From an uncultured Holophagaceae bacterium (GTDB taxonomy: Bacteria > Acidobacteriota > Holophagae > Holophagales > Holophagaceae), in NCBI GenBank assembly GCA_903863195.1, contig CAIPAY010000050.1, forward strand, positions 1 through 40,954: a stretch of DNA of 40,954 nucleotides, read 5' to 3'. Under the pieces are notes generated by a model. It was not told the DNA's origin. It made no database searches and worked only from the letters and a program-made list of their open reading frames with translations. This document shows, piece by piece, positions 1 through 8,900 of the stretch. The translations under genes were made by a program, and so were the position numbers. Numbering within the stretch: position 1 is the first letter of the stretch; each line of letters opens with the position of its first letter.

Positions 1-159
1 GACCGCATGGTGATCCCCGTCCCCTTCGCCACCTGCATCGTGCGCTTCGGCACCCCCTATCAGATCGGCCCCAGGGCCGACGACACCGCCGAGAACCTCC
101 GCCTCCAGCAGGAGATGGATACCCTCGAAGCCTGGGCCGATAGTCAGAGCCACGGGTAA
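1..159 (+). CDS. C-terminal end of a DUF374-type lysophospholipid acyltransferase-like protein (partial)
   Basis: The frame is open from base 1 to a TAA at 157-159 and gives the last 52 residues of a protein that begins outside the window. The segment DRMVIPVPFATCIVRFGTPY followed by an acidic helix (DDTAENLRLQQEMDTLEAWAD) resembles the end of DUF374 proteins, where a W-D-R-x-x-I-P-x-P-F stretch precedes a G-x-P-Y/I strand. Those proteins are related to the LpxL/PlsC acyltransferases and are thought to act on lipids at the inner membrane. The catalytic HxxxxD region is not in the window, so the assignment rests on the tail alone. The gene ends 48 bases before the next start, and the inverted repeat at 175-203 lies in that gap. 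Confidence 0.5.
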   Translation, partial: DRMVIPVPFATCIVRFGTPYQIGPRADDTAENLRLQQEMDTLEAWADSQSHG

Positions 160-174
160 GCCCTTGAACACGCC

Positions 175-203
175 AACCGCAGAGAACGCAGAGAGCGCGG
201 AGG
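175..203. repeat. Left arm of a 29-bp inverted repeat flanking the GxxExxY gene
   Basis: The arm reads as 9-bp-periodic units (CGCAGAGAA, CGCAGAGAG, CGCGGAGG). Its reverse complement is found at 613-641 with 26 of 29 positions identical by hand alignment. The purine-rich GCGGAGGGG end sits just before the ATG at 208 and so also supplies the ribosome binding site of the gene. Confidence 0.85.
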
Positions 204-207
204 GGAC

Positions 208-642
208 ATGGTAAGCAACGAAAACGCCCTGGATGATCTGGCGCATGCTGTTCTTGGGGCCTGTATTGAGGTTCATCGTCACCTCGGCCCCGGCCTGCTG
301 GAATCTGCCTACGAGGAATGCCTGTGCCACGAGCTGCGGTTGAGGAACATTCCATTCGAGCGGCAGGTCCCCTTGCCCATCACCTACAAGGCCATCAAGC
401 TGGACGCCGGCTATCGGCTGGATCTGGTGGTGGATGGCCGAATCATCCTGGAACTGAAGGCCTGCGATCATGTACCGAAGGTGGCCCAGGCCCAACTCCT
501 CAGTTACCTGAGATTGACTGGACTCACTCTGGGCTATCTGGTGAACTTTCACGCCTACCGTCTGACTGAAGGCATTCAACGCCTGGTCCTCGGCCACCCT
601 GAACCGCCTTCTCCTCCGCGTTCTCCGCGTTCTCTGCGGTGA
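208..642 (+). CDS. GxxExxY family protein (PD-(D/E)xK nuclease-like fold)
   Basis: The product is 144 residues. The family signature G29-L-L-E32-S-A-Y35 is intact, followed by D72 (RLDLVVDG) and E82-L-K84 (ILELKA), which form the PD-(D/E)xK-like core. The family is widespread and of unknown function; a nuclease activity is inferred from the fold and has not been shown. The ATG at 208 follows an AGGGG ribosome binding site. The gene is bracketed by a 29-bp inverted repeat (175-203 and 613-641). The right arm encodes the low-complexity C-terminus (PPSPPRSPRSLR) and contains the stop codon, so the repeat is part of the gene. Its placement between an acyltransferase and queF gives no functional clue and fits a mobile or inserted unit. 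Confidence 0.85.
   Translation: MVSNENALDDLAHAVLGACIEVHRHLGPGLLESAYEECLCHELRLRNIPFERQVPLPITYKAIKLDAGYRLDLVVDGRIILELKACDHVPKVAQAQLLSYLRLTGLTLGYLVNFHAYRLTEGIQRLVLGHPEPPSPPRSPRSLR
613..641. repeat. Right arm of the 29-bp inverted repeat flanking the GxxExxY gene
   Basis: This is the reverse complement of 175-203 with three mismatches. It covers the last ten codons of the GxxExxY gene, and its final bases (GGTG, 638-641) may serve as the ribosome binding site of queF. Confidence 0.85.
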
Positions 643-650
643 GCCAATTC

Positions 651-1085
651 ATGGGAAATGCCATGCCCACCAAGCGCTCTCCCAAGGCCTCTCTCCCGAA
701 CCCGCTGCCCGCCTTCGTGGTGACGCGGCCCACGGGCCATCTCGACACGTTCAAGAGTCCCCGCCCGGGGCGGCCCTTCACGGTCACCTTCGAGTCCGAC
801 GAGTTCACCTGCCTCTGCCCGCTCACGGGCCAGCCGGACTTCGCCAAGCTGCGGATCACCTACCAGCCGGATCAGCTCTGCGTGGAGTCCAAGTCCCTGA
901 AGCTCTACCTGTGGACCTTCCGGGACCGGGGCGCCTTCCATGAGGACGTCACCAACCAGATCCTCGATGACCTGGTGAAGGCCCTCAGCCCCCGCTGGAT
1001 CCGCATCGAGGGGGACTTCCTCATCCGCGGCGGCATCCGCACCCTCGTGGCCGCGGAGCACGGGAAACGGCATCCGGTCGGTTGA
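651..1085 (+). CDS. queF: NADPH-dependent 7-cyano-7-deazaguanine reductase (preQ0 reductase), short type
   Basis: QueF reduces the nitrile of preQ0 to the aminomethyl group of preQ1 in cytoplasmic queuosine biosynthesis. The 144-residue product matches the short, unimodular type. Key parts are visible: EFTCLC56PLTGQPD63FA carries the catalytic Cys that forms the thioimide and the Asp proton donor; E79-SKSLKLYLW is the QueF motif that binds substrate and NADPH; FHED (about 96-99) follows. Three starts are possible: GTG 639, overlapping the upstream stop; ATG 651, with GGTGA eight bases upstream; and ATG 663, with GGGAA upstream. I chose 651, but 663 is nearly as good. folK begins two bases after the stop, so the two are probably co-transcribed. 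No other queuosine gene is in view. Confidence 0.9.
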   Translation: MGNAMPTKRSPKASLPNPLPAFVVTRPTGHLDTFKSPRPGRPFTVTFESDEFTCLCPLTGQPDFAKLRITYQPDQLCVESKSLKLYLWTFRDRGAFHEDVTNQILDDLVKALSPRWIRIEGDFLIRGGIRTLVAAEHGKRHPVG

Positions 1086-1087
1086 CC

Positions 1088-1561
1088 ATGAAAGCTGTTG
1101 TCGCCCTCGGCTCGAACCTCGGCGATCGCCGGGCGCATCTGGCTGCCGGGTTGGCCGCGCTGCGGACCCTGGGCACCGTGGTGCCCTCGCCGCTGGTGAT
1201 GGAGACTCCGGATGAGTCGGGCACCGGCCCCGCCTACCTCAACACCGTGGCCATCCTGGTGACCGGGGAGGCCGATCCCAGGCGGCTGCTGGAGGCGCTG
1301 CTGCGCCTGGAGCTGCAGGCGGGCCGGGACCGCGGCACCGGGAAGAACGCGCCCCGCACCCTGGACCTGGACCTGATCACCACGGACGGCTCTCAAGGCG
1401 CCTGGATCTGGGAAACGCCGGAGGACCTGCGGAGCCTGGGCTCAGAGCTGACCCTCGAGCTGCCCCACCCCCGCGCCTTCCGCCGCCCCTTCGTTCTCGA
1501 GCCCTGGCGCGCCCTCTCCGATCCGGGCGAGTGTGGTGGCGTCATCCCCCGCAGCGACTGA
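1088..1561 (+). CDS. folK: 2-amino-4-hydroxy-6-hydroxymethyldihydropteridine pyrophosphokinase (HPPK)
   Basis: HPPK transfers pyrophosphate from ATP to 6-hydroxymethyl-dihydropterin, the step before dihydropteroate synthase in folate synthesis. The 157-residue product has the N-terminal GSNLGDR motif (about 8-14), the APRTLDLDLI block whose Asp residues bind two magnesium ions (about 89-98), and the closing LPHPRAFRRPFVLEPW motif. The length is normal. ATG 1088 is preferred over TTG 1082, since it begins MKAVVALGSNLGD as in the family and directly follows the queF stop. It is convergent with the S9 peptidase gene, with 34 bases between stops. Confidence 0.95.
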   Translation: MKAVVALGSNLGDRRAHLAAGLAALRTLGTVVPSPLVMETPDESGTGPAYLNTVAILVTGEADPRRLLEALLRLELQAGRDRGTGKNAPRTLDLDLITTDGSQGAWIWETPEDLRSLGSELTLELPHPRAFRRPFVLEPWRALSDPGECGGVIPRSD

Positions 1562-1595
1562 GGCATAGACTGGGGAATGCGGTTAATTCGTTTTT

Positions 1596-3602
1596 TCAGG
1601 GCTGCGTCCACCGCTCGCACCAGTCGAGGACGGTCTCGTACCAGAGCTTGCTGTTCTGGGGCTTGGCGACGAAGTGGGTCTCGTCGGGGAAGTAGAGCAG
1701 CTGGCTGGGCACGCCCCGCACCTGCAGCACGTTGTAGAGCTGGAAGGCCTCGGTGACGGGCACGCGGTAGTCCAGCTCGCCGTGGATGACAAGGTGGGGC
1801 TTCTTGAGGTTGGCGGCGCCGCTGCTGGGGCTCTGGTCGCGCCAGCGGGCCAGGTTCTCAGCGCTCTCCCAGGGCCAGCCCTTGAACTCCCAGCGGGGGA
1901 ACCACAGCTCCTCGCTGCCGAGCTGCATGCTCTCGGTGTTATAGATGCTGGCGTGGCTCACGAAGGCGGCGAAGCGGTCCGCGTGGTGGCCGGCGATCCA
2001 GTTCACGGCGTAGCCGCCGTAGCTGCCGCCCGCGGCGATCACCCGCTTGGGGTCCGCGTTTGGGAAGGCCTTGAGCACCTCATCGAGGGTGCTCATGAGG
2101 TCCTGCATGACCGCGCCGTTCCAGTCGCCGCTGATGGCGTCGGTGTAGGCCTGGCCGAAGCCCGTGGAGCCCCGGGGGTTGGGCAGCACCGTGAGGAAGC
2201 CGCGCCCGGCCCAGGCCTGGGCGTTCCACCGGGGATGCCAGGCGTCGGCCCAGGCGCCCTGTGGGCCGCCGTGGATGACGAAGGCCACGGGGTATTTCTT
2301 CAGGGGGTCGTAGCCCACGGGCTTGACGATGAAGGCGTGGGTCTTGGTTGGCTTGCCCTCCAGGGGGACGGTGTCCACCAAGAGGTCCTCGCCCTTGTTG
2401 AGTCCCCACTCGCGGGCCTGGGCCTCGTTGTGGGAGGTGGCCCGGATGGCTTGGCCCGTGGTCAGGTCCACCGCGTAGAGATCCGGGGGCGTCGTGAGGC
2501 TGGAGGAGACCACCATGGCATGGGCCTTCCCAAGGGTGAAGCCCTCCACATGCAGGCTCGTGCTGAGCTGTTGCACGGCCTGGCCGTTCCAGCGGTAGAG
2601 CTCTGTGTGCCCCTGCCGCTCGCTGGTGGCGATGAGGTCATCCCCCTTCCACTGGTAAGCGCCGAAGCTCTTGTCCGCGGCCTGGGTCGTGCGCACCACC
2701 TTGCCAGTGGCGCGGTCCATTACCCAGAGCTCCCACTTGTCGGCCTCGAAGCCCGGGCGGCGCTGGGCGCGCCAGGCCAGGGACTTGCCGTCCGGCGAGT
2801 AGCGCGGCGTGTTGTCCATGGCGGGGTTGTCGGAGACTTTCTTCGGGGCGCCGCCCTTCAGGCTCACCTCGTAGATCTCGCCATTGGTGCTGGTGGCCTT
2901 GGTCTGGTCAGGATGCGAGTCGAAGGCCAGGGTCTGGCTGTCCGGAGCCCAGTCGTAGCCGTCCCCGGCGGAGACATCGGCGAAGTTGGGCACGTCCGTG
3001 GTGAGGCCGGCGGTGAGGTCCCGGGGCGCGGCGCTGCCGTCAGCGGGCACCACGAAGAGGTGGCTCACCTGCCGGGCATCCTTCCAGGCGTTCCAGTGCC
3101 TGAACATGAGCTTGGTGTAGAGCCGGCCGGAGACCTTGGACTCCTTCCGGCTCTTGAGGTAGGCGGCGTTCTCGGCCTCGCTGCCGCTGGGCACGGTGGT
3201 GGAGAGGAAGGCGACCCACTTGCCGTCTGGGCTCCAGGTCTGGCCTTCCGCGCCGCCGCTCAGATGGGTGAGCTGCCGCTTGGCCTTGGTGGCCAGGTCC
3301 ACGATCCACACCTGTCCCTCGGCCTGGTAGGCGAGGCGCTTGCTGTCGGGGCTGAACCGGGGCCGGGACTGGCTGCCGCCGCCGAGGTCCAACTCCCGGG
3401 CCGCGGTCCCCGCGGGCTTGAACCAGATGCGGGTCTCGGTGCGGTTGGCCTGGAAGTCCACGGTGCCGACCTGGTAGGCCAGATCCCCCGCGGGGGAAAG
3501 CTGGGGATCGGCAACCCGCTTCACCCGGAAGAGGTCTTCCACCTGCAGCGGACGCGCGGCGAACAGGGCCACAGAGGCCGCGAAGAGGAGGGCGATGCGC
3601 AT
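1596..3602 (-). CDS. S9 family (prolyl oligopeptidase-like) peptidase, exported
   Basis: This 668-residue protein starts with a signal peptide (MRIALLFAASVALFAARP), followed by a beta-propeller built of TolB/DPP-like repeats (SPDSKRLAYQ, SPDGKWVAFLS, SPDGKSLAWRA) to about residue 400, and then an alpha/beta hydrolase domain. The catalytic triad can be read as S527 (GGSYGGY), D611 (GELDYRVP) and H643 (DETHF). The family cleaves oligopeptides, often after Pro or Ala, or removes acylated or dipeptide N-termini, and the signal peptide places it outside the inner membrane. The start lies 17 bases after the stop of the S41 protease gene, so the two form an operon of envelope proteases. The long open frame on the opposite strand is a by-product of GC-rich codon use. 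Confidence 0.93.
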   Translation of the reverse strand: MRIALLFAASVALFAARPLQVEDLFRVKRVADPQLSPAGDLAYQVGTVDFQANRTETRIWFKPAGTAARELDLGGGSQSRPRFSPDSKRLAYQAEGQVWIVDLATKAKRQLTHLSGGAEGQTWSPDGKWVAFLSTTVPSGSEAENAAYLKSRKESKVSGRLYTKLMFRHWNAWKDARQVSHLFVVPADGSAAPRDLTAGLTTDVPNFADVSAGDGYDWAPDSQTLAFDSHPDQTKATSTNGEIYEVSLKGGAPKKVSDNPAMDNTPRYSPDGKSLAWRAQRRPGFEADKWELWVMDRATGKVVRTTQAADKSFGAYQWKGDDLIATSERQGHTELYRWNGQAVQQLSTSLHVEGFTLGKAHAMVVSSSLTTPPDLYAVDLTTGQAIRATSHNEAQAREWGLNKGEDLLVDTVPLEGKPTKTHAFIVKPVGYDPLKKYPVAFVIHGGPQGAWADAWHPRWNAQAWAGRGFLTVLPNPRGSTGFGQAYTDAISGDWNGAVMQDLMSTLDEVLKAFPNADPKRVIAAGGSYGGYAVNWIAGHHADRFAAFVSHASIYNTESMQLGSEELWFPRWEFKGWPWESAENLARWRDQSPSSGAANLKKPHLVIHGELDYRVPVTEAFQLYNVLQVRGVPSQLLYFPDETHFVAKPQNSKLWYETVLDWCERWTQP

Positions 3603-3619
3603 GGGAGCTCCGGGGGCGC

Positions 3620-5197
3620 TTAGCGGGCGGCGGCGAGGGCCGAGGGGGCCGTGCGGGGCAGCAGCTGCTTCTTCTTGAGCAGGGTGTCGGCTTCGGCCAT
3701 CACGTCGAGGGCCTTGAGGATCACGGGGTCCTTCTCGCAGCGCACCTTGAAGCCCGCCTCGACGCCGAAGGCCACGTTCTGCATCTCGATGGACAGCTGC
3801 TCTTGAATGGTGGCGGCGTTGGCTTCCCAGTCCTTGTCGGTGAGGGTGAGCTTCTGCTCCAGGGCCCAGGCGCGGAACCGGGCGAGGGTCGCCTCGTCGG
3901 CGTGCTGGCCGGGCTTGATGCCGAAGTGCTCCTTCTCATGGACCGCGAAGCGGAAGAGGGCCGTCTGCCGATACTGCAGGTTGGCCATGAAGTCGCTGAG
4001 CCTCGGCACCGTAACGGTGTAGTCGGGGTTGATGCCGCCACCACCGAACACCGTCCGGCCCAGGTCGGTCTTGAAGGGCGGACCCTGGGGCTTGGCGTCC
4101 TTGTCGTCCTCGGGGTTGTAGTAGTCGTCGAGGCCGTGGGTGTAGTCGCGCTGGATGCTGCGGCCCGAGGGGGTGTAGTAGCGGGCCGTGGTCAGGGCCA
4201 GGCCCCGGGACCGGTTGATGGTGAGGACGCTCTGGACCAGGCCCTTGCCCCAGCTGGTCTGGCCCACGACGAGGCCGCGGTCGTGGTCCTGCACGGCGCC
4301 GGTGACGATCTCGCTGGCGCTGGCGGAGCCGCGGTTGATCAGGACCACCAGGGGGAAGGGATCGAGCTGGGCACCCTTGTTGGTGCGGGTCTGGTTCTCT
4401 TCGCGGCCGTCCCGGCCCTTCTGGCTGACGATGAGCTGGTCAGGACCCAGCAGCTGGCGGCAGATGCCGATGGCCGCATCCAGGACGCCGCCGCCGTTGC
4501 CGCGCAGGTCCAGGAGGAGCTGCTGCATGCCCTGCTTCTTGAGGCTGGCGACAGCCTTCTCGAACTCTTCGGAGGTGGTCTCGCCGAAGTCCTTGATGAG
4601 GATCAGCCCCGTGGTGGGGTTCAGCATGAAGCTGTAGTAGACGCTGTTGGTGGGCACCTCGGCCCGGGCGATGGAGAACTTCAGCAGCTCGGTCAGGCCG
4701 GCCCGCTGGATGGCCAGCTCGACCAGGGTGCCCTTCTCGCCGCGCAGCTTCTGCAGGGCGCCGTTGCTGGTCATGCCGTCGGTGCTGGTGCCGTCGATCT
4801 CCTTGATGATGTCGCCGGAGCGCACGCCCATGCGCTCGGCGGGGCCGCCCTTCATGGGGCTGATGATGGCGATGCCCTGGTCGTGCTGCTGGATGATGGC
4901 GCCGATGCCGAAGAAGGAGCCCTTCTGCTCCTCGCGCATCAGGCGGAACTCGCTCTCGTCCATGTAGTTCGAGTGGGGGTCGAGGGTGTGCAGCATGCCC
5001 TGGATGGTGGCGTGGGTGAGCTGCCGGGGCGCGGGGGGTTCCGGGGTCTGCTTCTGGACCAAGTCCATGACCTCGGTCAGGGTGTCCAGGCTGCGCTGGC
5101 GGCCACCATCGCCAGCCCGGGCCAGCAGGGGACCCGCCACGGCCACGGTGGCCAGCAGCATCATCCACATCCAGTTGCGCTTCACGAAACGGGCCAT
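3620..5197 (-). CDS. S41 family C-terminal processing protease with PDZ domain
   Basis: The 525-residue product has an N-terminal membrane anchor or signal (about 8-27, WNWMWMMLLATVAVAGPLLA region), a cap/PDZ segment (about 98-180, with GGPAERMGVRSGDIIKEIDG) and an S41 protease core. The catalytic Ser/Lys dyad reads as S293 (GSASASEI) and K318 (SWGKGLVQS), 25 residues apart as in CtpA and Prc. LDLRGNGGGVLDAA is the other conserved block. Such enzymes trim or degrade periplasmic proteins from the C-terminus. At about 525 residues it is longer than a minimal CtpA, with about 130 residues after the core that I do not recognise. It lies between gmk and the S9 peptidase gene, all on the minus strand. 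Confidence 0.93.
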   Translation of the reverse strand: MARFVKRNWMWMMLLATVAVAGPLLARAGDGGRQRSLDTLTEVMDLVQKQTPEPPAPRQLTHATIQGMLHTLDPHSNYMDESEFRLMREEQKGSFFGIGAIIQQHDQGIAIISPMKGGPAERMGVRSGDIIKEIDGTSTDGMTSNGALQKLRGEKGTLVELAIQRAGLTELLKFSIARAEVPTNSVYYSFMLNPTTGLILIKDFGETTSEEFEKAVASLKKQGMQQLLLDLRGNGGGVLDAAIGICRQLLGPDQLIVSQKGRDGREENQTRTNKGAQLDPFPLVVLINRGSASASEIVTGAVQDHDRGLVVGQTSWGKGLVQSVLTINRSRGLALTTARYYTPSGRSIQRDYTHGLDDYYNPEDDKDAKPQGPPFKTDLGRTVFGGGGINPDYTVTVPRLSDFMANLQYRQTALFRFAVHEKEHFGIKPGQHADEATLARFRAWALEQKLTLTDKDWEANAATIQEQLSIEMQNVAFGVEAGFKVRCEKDPVILKALDVMAEADTLLKKKQLLPRTAPSALAAAR

Positions 5198-5225
5198 GAG
5201 ACTCCTCGAGTCCTACAAGGATACG

Positions 5226-5241
5226 CCGGGGGTGCCCCCGG
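5226..5241 (-). terminator. GC-only hairpin between gmk and the S41 gene
   Basis: CCGGGGG (5226-5232) pairs perfectly with CCCCCGG (5235-5241) across a two-base spacer. No U-tract follows on the minus strand, so this is at best a weak or Rho-assisted terminator of gmk or a pause site. Confidence 0.3.
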
Positions 5242-5258
5242 GGCGAGGCAGGTCCTTG

Positions 5259-5873
5259 TTAAAACCCCTCGAGGATGGCCCGGGCGGCGGAGGTCATGCG
5301 CTCCCGGGTGGCCCGGGTGGCGAGGATGATGGCCTCGAACTGGTGGTAGGCGCTCTCCAAGTCGTCATTCATGACCAGGTAGTCGTAGGTCGGGTAGCAC
5401 TCCATCTCGTGGCGGGCGTGCTCCATGCGGATGCGGATCTGCTCGTCCGAGTCCTTGCCGCGGCTGCGGAGGCGGTCCTCCAGGGAGGCCGCCGAGGGGG
5501 GCAGGATGAAGATCATGCGGGCGTCGGGGATGGCCTGCCGCAGGTTCCGGGCGCCGGTGGTCTCGATGTCCAGCAGCACGTCCCGGCCCGTGGCCAGCAC
5601 GCCGTGCAGCCAGTCCTTGCCGGTGCCGTAGCGGTGCCCGTAGACCTGCACCCACTCCACGAAGCCGCCCTCCTGCACCATGGTGTCGAAGCGGGCGTCG
5701 TCGATGTAGAAGTAGTCCCGGCCATCCACCTCGCCGGGGCGGGGCTTCCGGGTGGTGAAGGAGATGGAGAAGATCAGATCCGGCACGGTCCGCACCAGCC
5801 GCTGGGTGAGGGTGGACTTGCCGGCTCCCGAAGGCGCCGAGACCACGAACACATTGCCTGGATGGTCGATCAA
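5259..5873 (-). CDS. gmk: Guanylate kinase
   Basis: Guanylate kinase phosphorylates GMP (and dGMP) with ATP to GDP in the cytoplasm. The 204-residue product has the P-loop SAPSGAGKS (12-20), the GMP-binding stretch FTTRKPRPGEVDGRDYFYI with the conserved R and Y residues, and the lid with RLRSRGKDSDEQI. The frame is open far upstream, but homology begins at NVFVVSAPSG. I therefore chose the TTG at 5871-5873, which has GGGAGG four bases upstream and gives the usual length of about 205 residues. A TTG start is unusual but well supported by that ribosome binding site. The gene lies 65 bases downstream of the PEP-synthase-like gene. Confidence 0.95.
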   Translation of the reverse strand: MIDHPGNVFVVSAPSGAGKSTLTQRLVRTVPDLIFSISFTTRKPRPGEVDGRDYFYIDDARFDTMVQEGGFVEWVQVYGHRYGTGKDWLHGVLATGRDVLLDIETTGARNLRQAIPDARMIFILPPSAASLEDRLRSRGKDSDEQIRIRMEHARHEMECYPTYDYLVMNDDLESAYHQFEAIILATRATRERMTSAARAILEGF

Positions 5874-5938
5874 GGTGCCTCCCTCTCCCACTTTAACGGA
5901 AGCCGGAAGCGGCCGGGCGCCCCGGGCGGACCGGCGGT

Positions 5939-8900
5939 CTACTGAAACTCCTCCGGCTCGGGCGGCGGCGGGGGTGGGGTCTCCTTGAAGATGGCCGAGG
6001 CGCTGCGCCGGCCGTCCATGACGATGTGGACCGGGGCCTCCACGCGAGTGTGCACCAGGCTGCCCGAGCGCCAGACCTCGGGCTGCTGCCGGAGCCAGCC
6101 CCAGTCCAGGCGGGCGGTGCCCCGGGGGTAGGGCACGGTGAAGTAGCCGATGTTCAGCGAGGTCACGTTGTGGAAGAAGTGCGAGCCCAGCGAGGCATCG
6201 GCCTGGAAGTTCTCCATGGCGTATTCCACGATCACCTGGGCGCAGGAGATCATGGACCAGGCGATGGGGATGCCCAGGTGCCGGTCGGTGCTGCCCCAGC
6301 GGCCGGGGCCGAGCAGCACGTACTTCCCGCCTGCGGCGCGGAAGGTGTCGTTGAGCTTCTCCAGCTCCGCGGCGAGGGCTGTGGTCTCGAACTTGTCGAA
6401 GGCGTCGGGGTCCACCCAGACGATGTCGCGCAGGCCCTCCACCACGCCGTTGCCCACACAGCGCTCGGAGAAGAGGAAGAGGTTCTCGGGGTCGAGGTCC
6501 TCGGGCGCGAGGTTCACCTCGACGTTGTCGATGAGCTGGTGCTTGATCTGCAGCAGGTTGAAGGTGGGCTTGCCGTTCTCGGGATCCTTGTCGAGGTTGA
6601 CGGCGAACTCGATCTCCACCGGGGTCTCCATGGCCTCGCGGATCAGCTCCAGCAGGTGCTGGAGCACCTTCGCCAGGGGGAACTGGTCGTACTTGAGGAT
6701 GTTGCGGAAGTTCACGATGCGCGGTCCCGGGTGATCCAGGCCGTCGCGGATGCGGTCGTCGTTGGCGTCCCACACCGAGGCGCAGTGCCAGAGGGCGCCG
6801 TCCTTCTCGGCCCGGGCGATGTCCAGGCTCACCAGGGTGGTGTCCTCGCCGGCGTAGAGGTCCACGGAGGAGTGGCTCATGTCCAGGGCGTAGAACTGCT
6901 TCTGGGTGGTGCGCAGCTGCTCCTTGGGCGTGAGGATGTCCATCTCGGGGTAGGGTGGCGCGAAGCGGAAGGCCTTGCCGCCTTCGACCACGTACTTGCC
7001 CAGGCCCACGGCGATGTTCGCGATCCCATCCTGGGGCTGGGTGTAGGCCACGGGGTAGTAGTTGAAGGACTGGGCCACGCCCGAGAGGTGCGGGTAGAAG
7101 TGGTCGCCGAAGCGCCGGCCCGAGACATCCTGGATGAGGATGGCCATCTGCTCTTCCTCGATCTTGTAGTCGATGGCCTGGAAGTAGGCGCGGGAGGCCT
7201 TCGAGTAGACCGACGCGTAGACCAGCTTGATGGCCTCCGTGAGCTGGGCCTCGCGCACGCCGGGATCGGGGTCGTTGTTGGGCAGGAAGAAGGTGCTGTA
7301 GAGCCCCGCGAAGGGGTGCGAGAGGGCGTCCTCCAGCAGGCCCGAGGACCTCACGGCCAGGGGCACCTTCGCGTGCTTGGCCAGGAAGAGGCGCAGCTTC
7401 GCCGTGAGCTCCGGCGACAGCGAGCCCATGAGGAAGCGCCGCTTGATGGCGTCGTCATCCACATCGTTCTGGAGCATCGCCCGCAGACCGTGGCGGGTGA
7501 TGAAGGAGTTGAACTCCTCCGTGCCGATGATGGCGGAGCGGGGGATGCGGATGTTCGCCTCGGGCACCAGGTTCTCCAGGTCCATGCGTGAGAGCAGGGA
7601 GTGGATGAAGGCGACGCCGCGGCCTTTGCCGCCCATGGAGCCCGGGGCCAGGCGCAGGATGTTGGGCTCATCCCGGGGCGTGGCTTCCGTGAGGGGCAGC
7701 ACCTTGCCCAGGGTCTTCATGCGCTGCACGTACTCGCCCACGTCGATCAGGAACGTGCGCAGCTCCTCCGGATCCTGGTAGTCCGTGATGCGGAACTTCG
7801 ACAGCACCTTGGCCACCTGGACCTCACCGCGGGCCATGATCCAGGCGGAGAAGTGGTTGCGGGAGGCGTGGTAGACCAGCGACTCGGCGGGGACCGTCCG
7901 GAGCTTGGCCTGGAGGTCCACCATGTTGGAGGCGCGGTCGATCTCCATGCCCGCCTCGTCCCGGAAGATGAAGTCGCCGAAGCCCAGGTTCACGTGGAAG
8001 AAGTTCGAGAGCTCCGCGCCCAGCGTGTAGGAGTTCTTGTTCAGGAAGCCGCTCTGGATGGCCGTGGCCCAGGACTCCTTGAAGGGGTCCGAGGACTGCA
8101 GCAGGGTGGGCAGGTAGGGGTTGCGGTCCTTCACCGCCTTGATGAGCTTGATGCCCGCCTCCCGGTCCAGCACGCCGTCCTTCGGGAACTTGCGGTCTGA
8201 GATGACGCAGAGCAGGAAGTCCTGGTAGCGCTCGCTGAAGGCGATGGCCTCCTCGTAGGTTGTGGCCAGGATCACCTTGGGCCGAACCCGCATGGAGAGG
8301 GTGCGCGTCATGCCGTCGACGCTCTGCTCCTTGGCCTGCCGGGTGGTCTGCTTCAGGATCTCCGCGTAGAGGATGGGCAGGTACCGCGAGTAGTAGCGGA
8401 TGCTGTCCTCCACCAGCAGGATCACCCGGGTGAGGCCCACGGCCGTGTCGTTCTCCACGTTGGCCCGGTCCTCCATGAACTTGACCATGGCCATGAAGAT
8501 CTCAGGGTTGCCGTTCCACACGAAGATCTGGTCGTAGTGGCGCAGCAGCTCCACCCGGCGCCGGTCCATGGCGCCCACCTCCACATTGTCGTTGAGCAGC
8601 AGGTAGATGGGCACCTGGGGCCCGGACTTCCGCAGGGCCTTGGAGAGCTCCACGTGGCCGCCCTGGCCCAGGCGGCTCATAACGATGATCATGTCGAAGT
8701 GGCGGGCCGCGCACTTCTTCAGGGCTTCCTCCACGGTGGAGACGTTGGTCACCCGGGGGGGATTGCTCATGTTCAGCTGGTAGTAGCCGTCGAAGAGGAT
8801 CTCCGTCAGCAGCCCGTCCTGCTCCAGGGTGAAGGCGTCGAAGGGCGGCGCCACCAGCAGGATCTCGCGGGTGCGGAGGGGCATGAGGTCGTGGAAGACC

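Noticed and set aside
1674..3623. 649-codon frame opposite the S9 peptidase
   Set aside because: A mirror frame from GC-rich third positions: repetitive Val/Gly/Leu/His composition and no motif, while the minus strand has a full catalytic triad. The same reasoning removes the long frames at 3803-5329, 6026-7591 and 17264-19270.
5259..6773. 504-residue version of guanylate kinase
   Set aside because: The N-terminal 300 residues are an out-of-frame shadow of the PEP-synthase-like gene. Homology and the ribosome binding site place the start at 5873.
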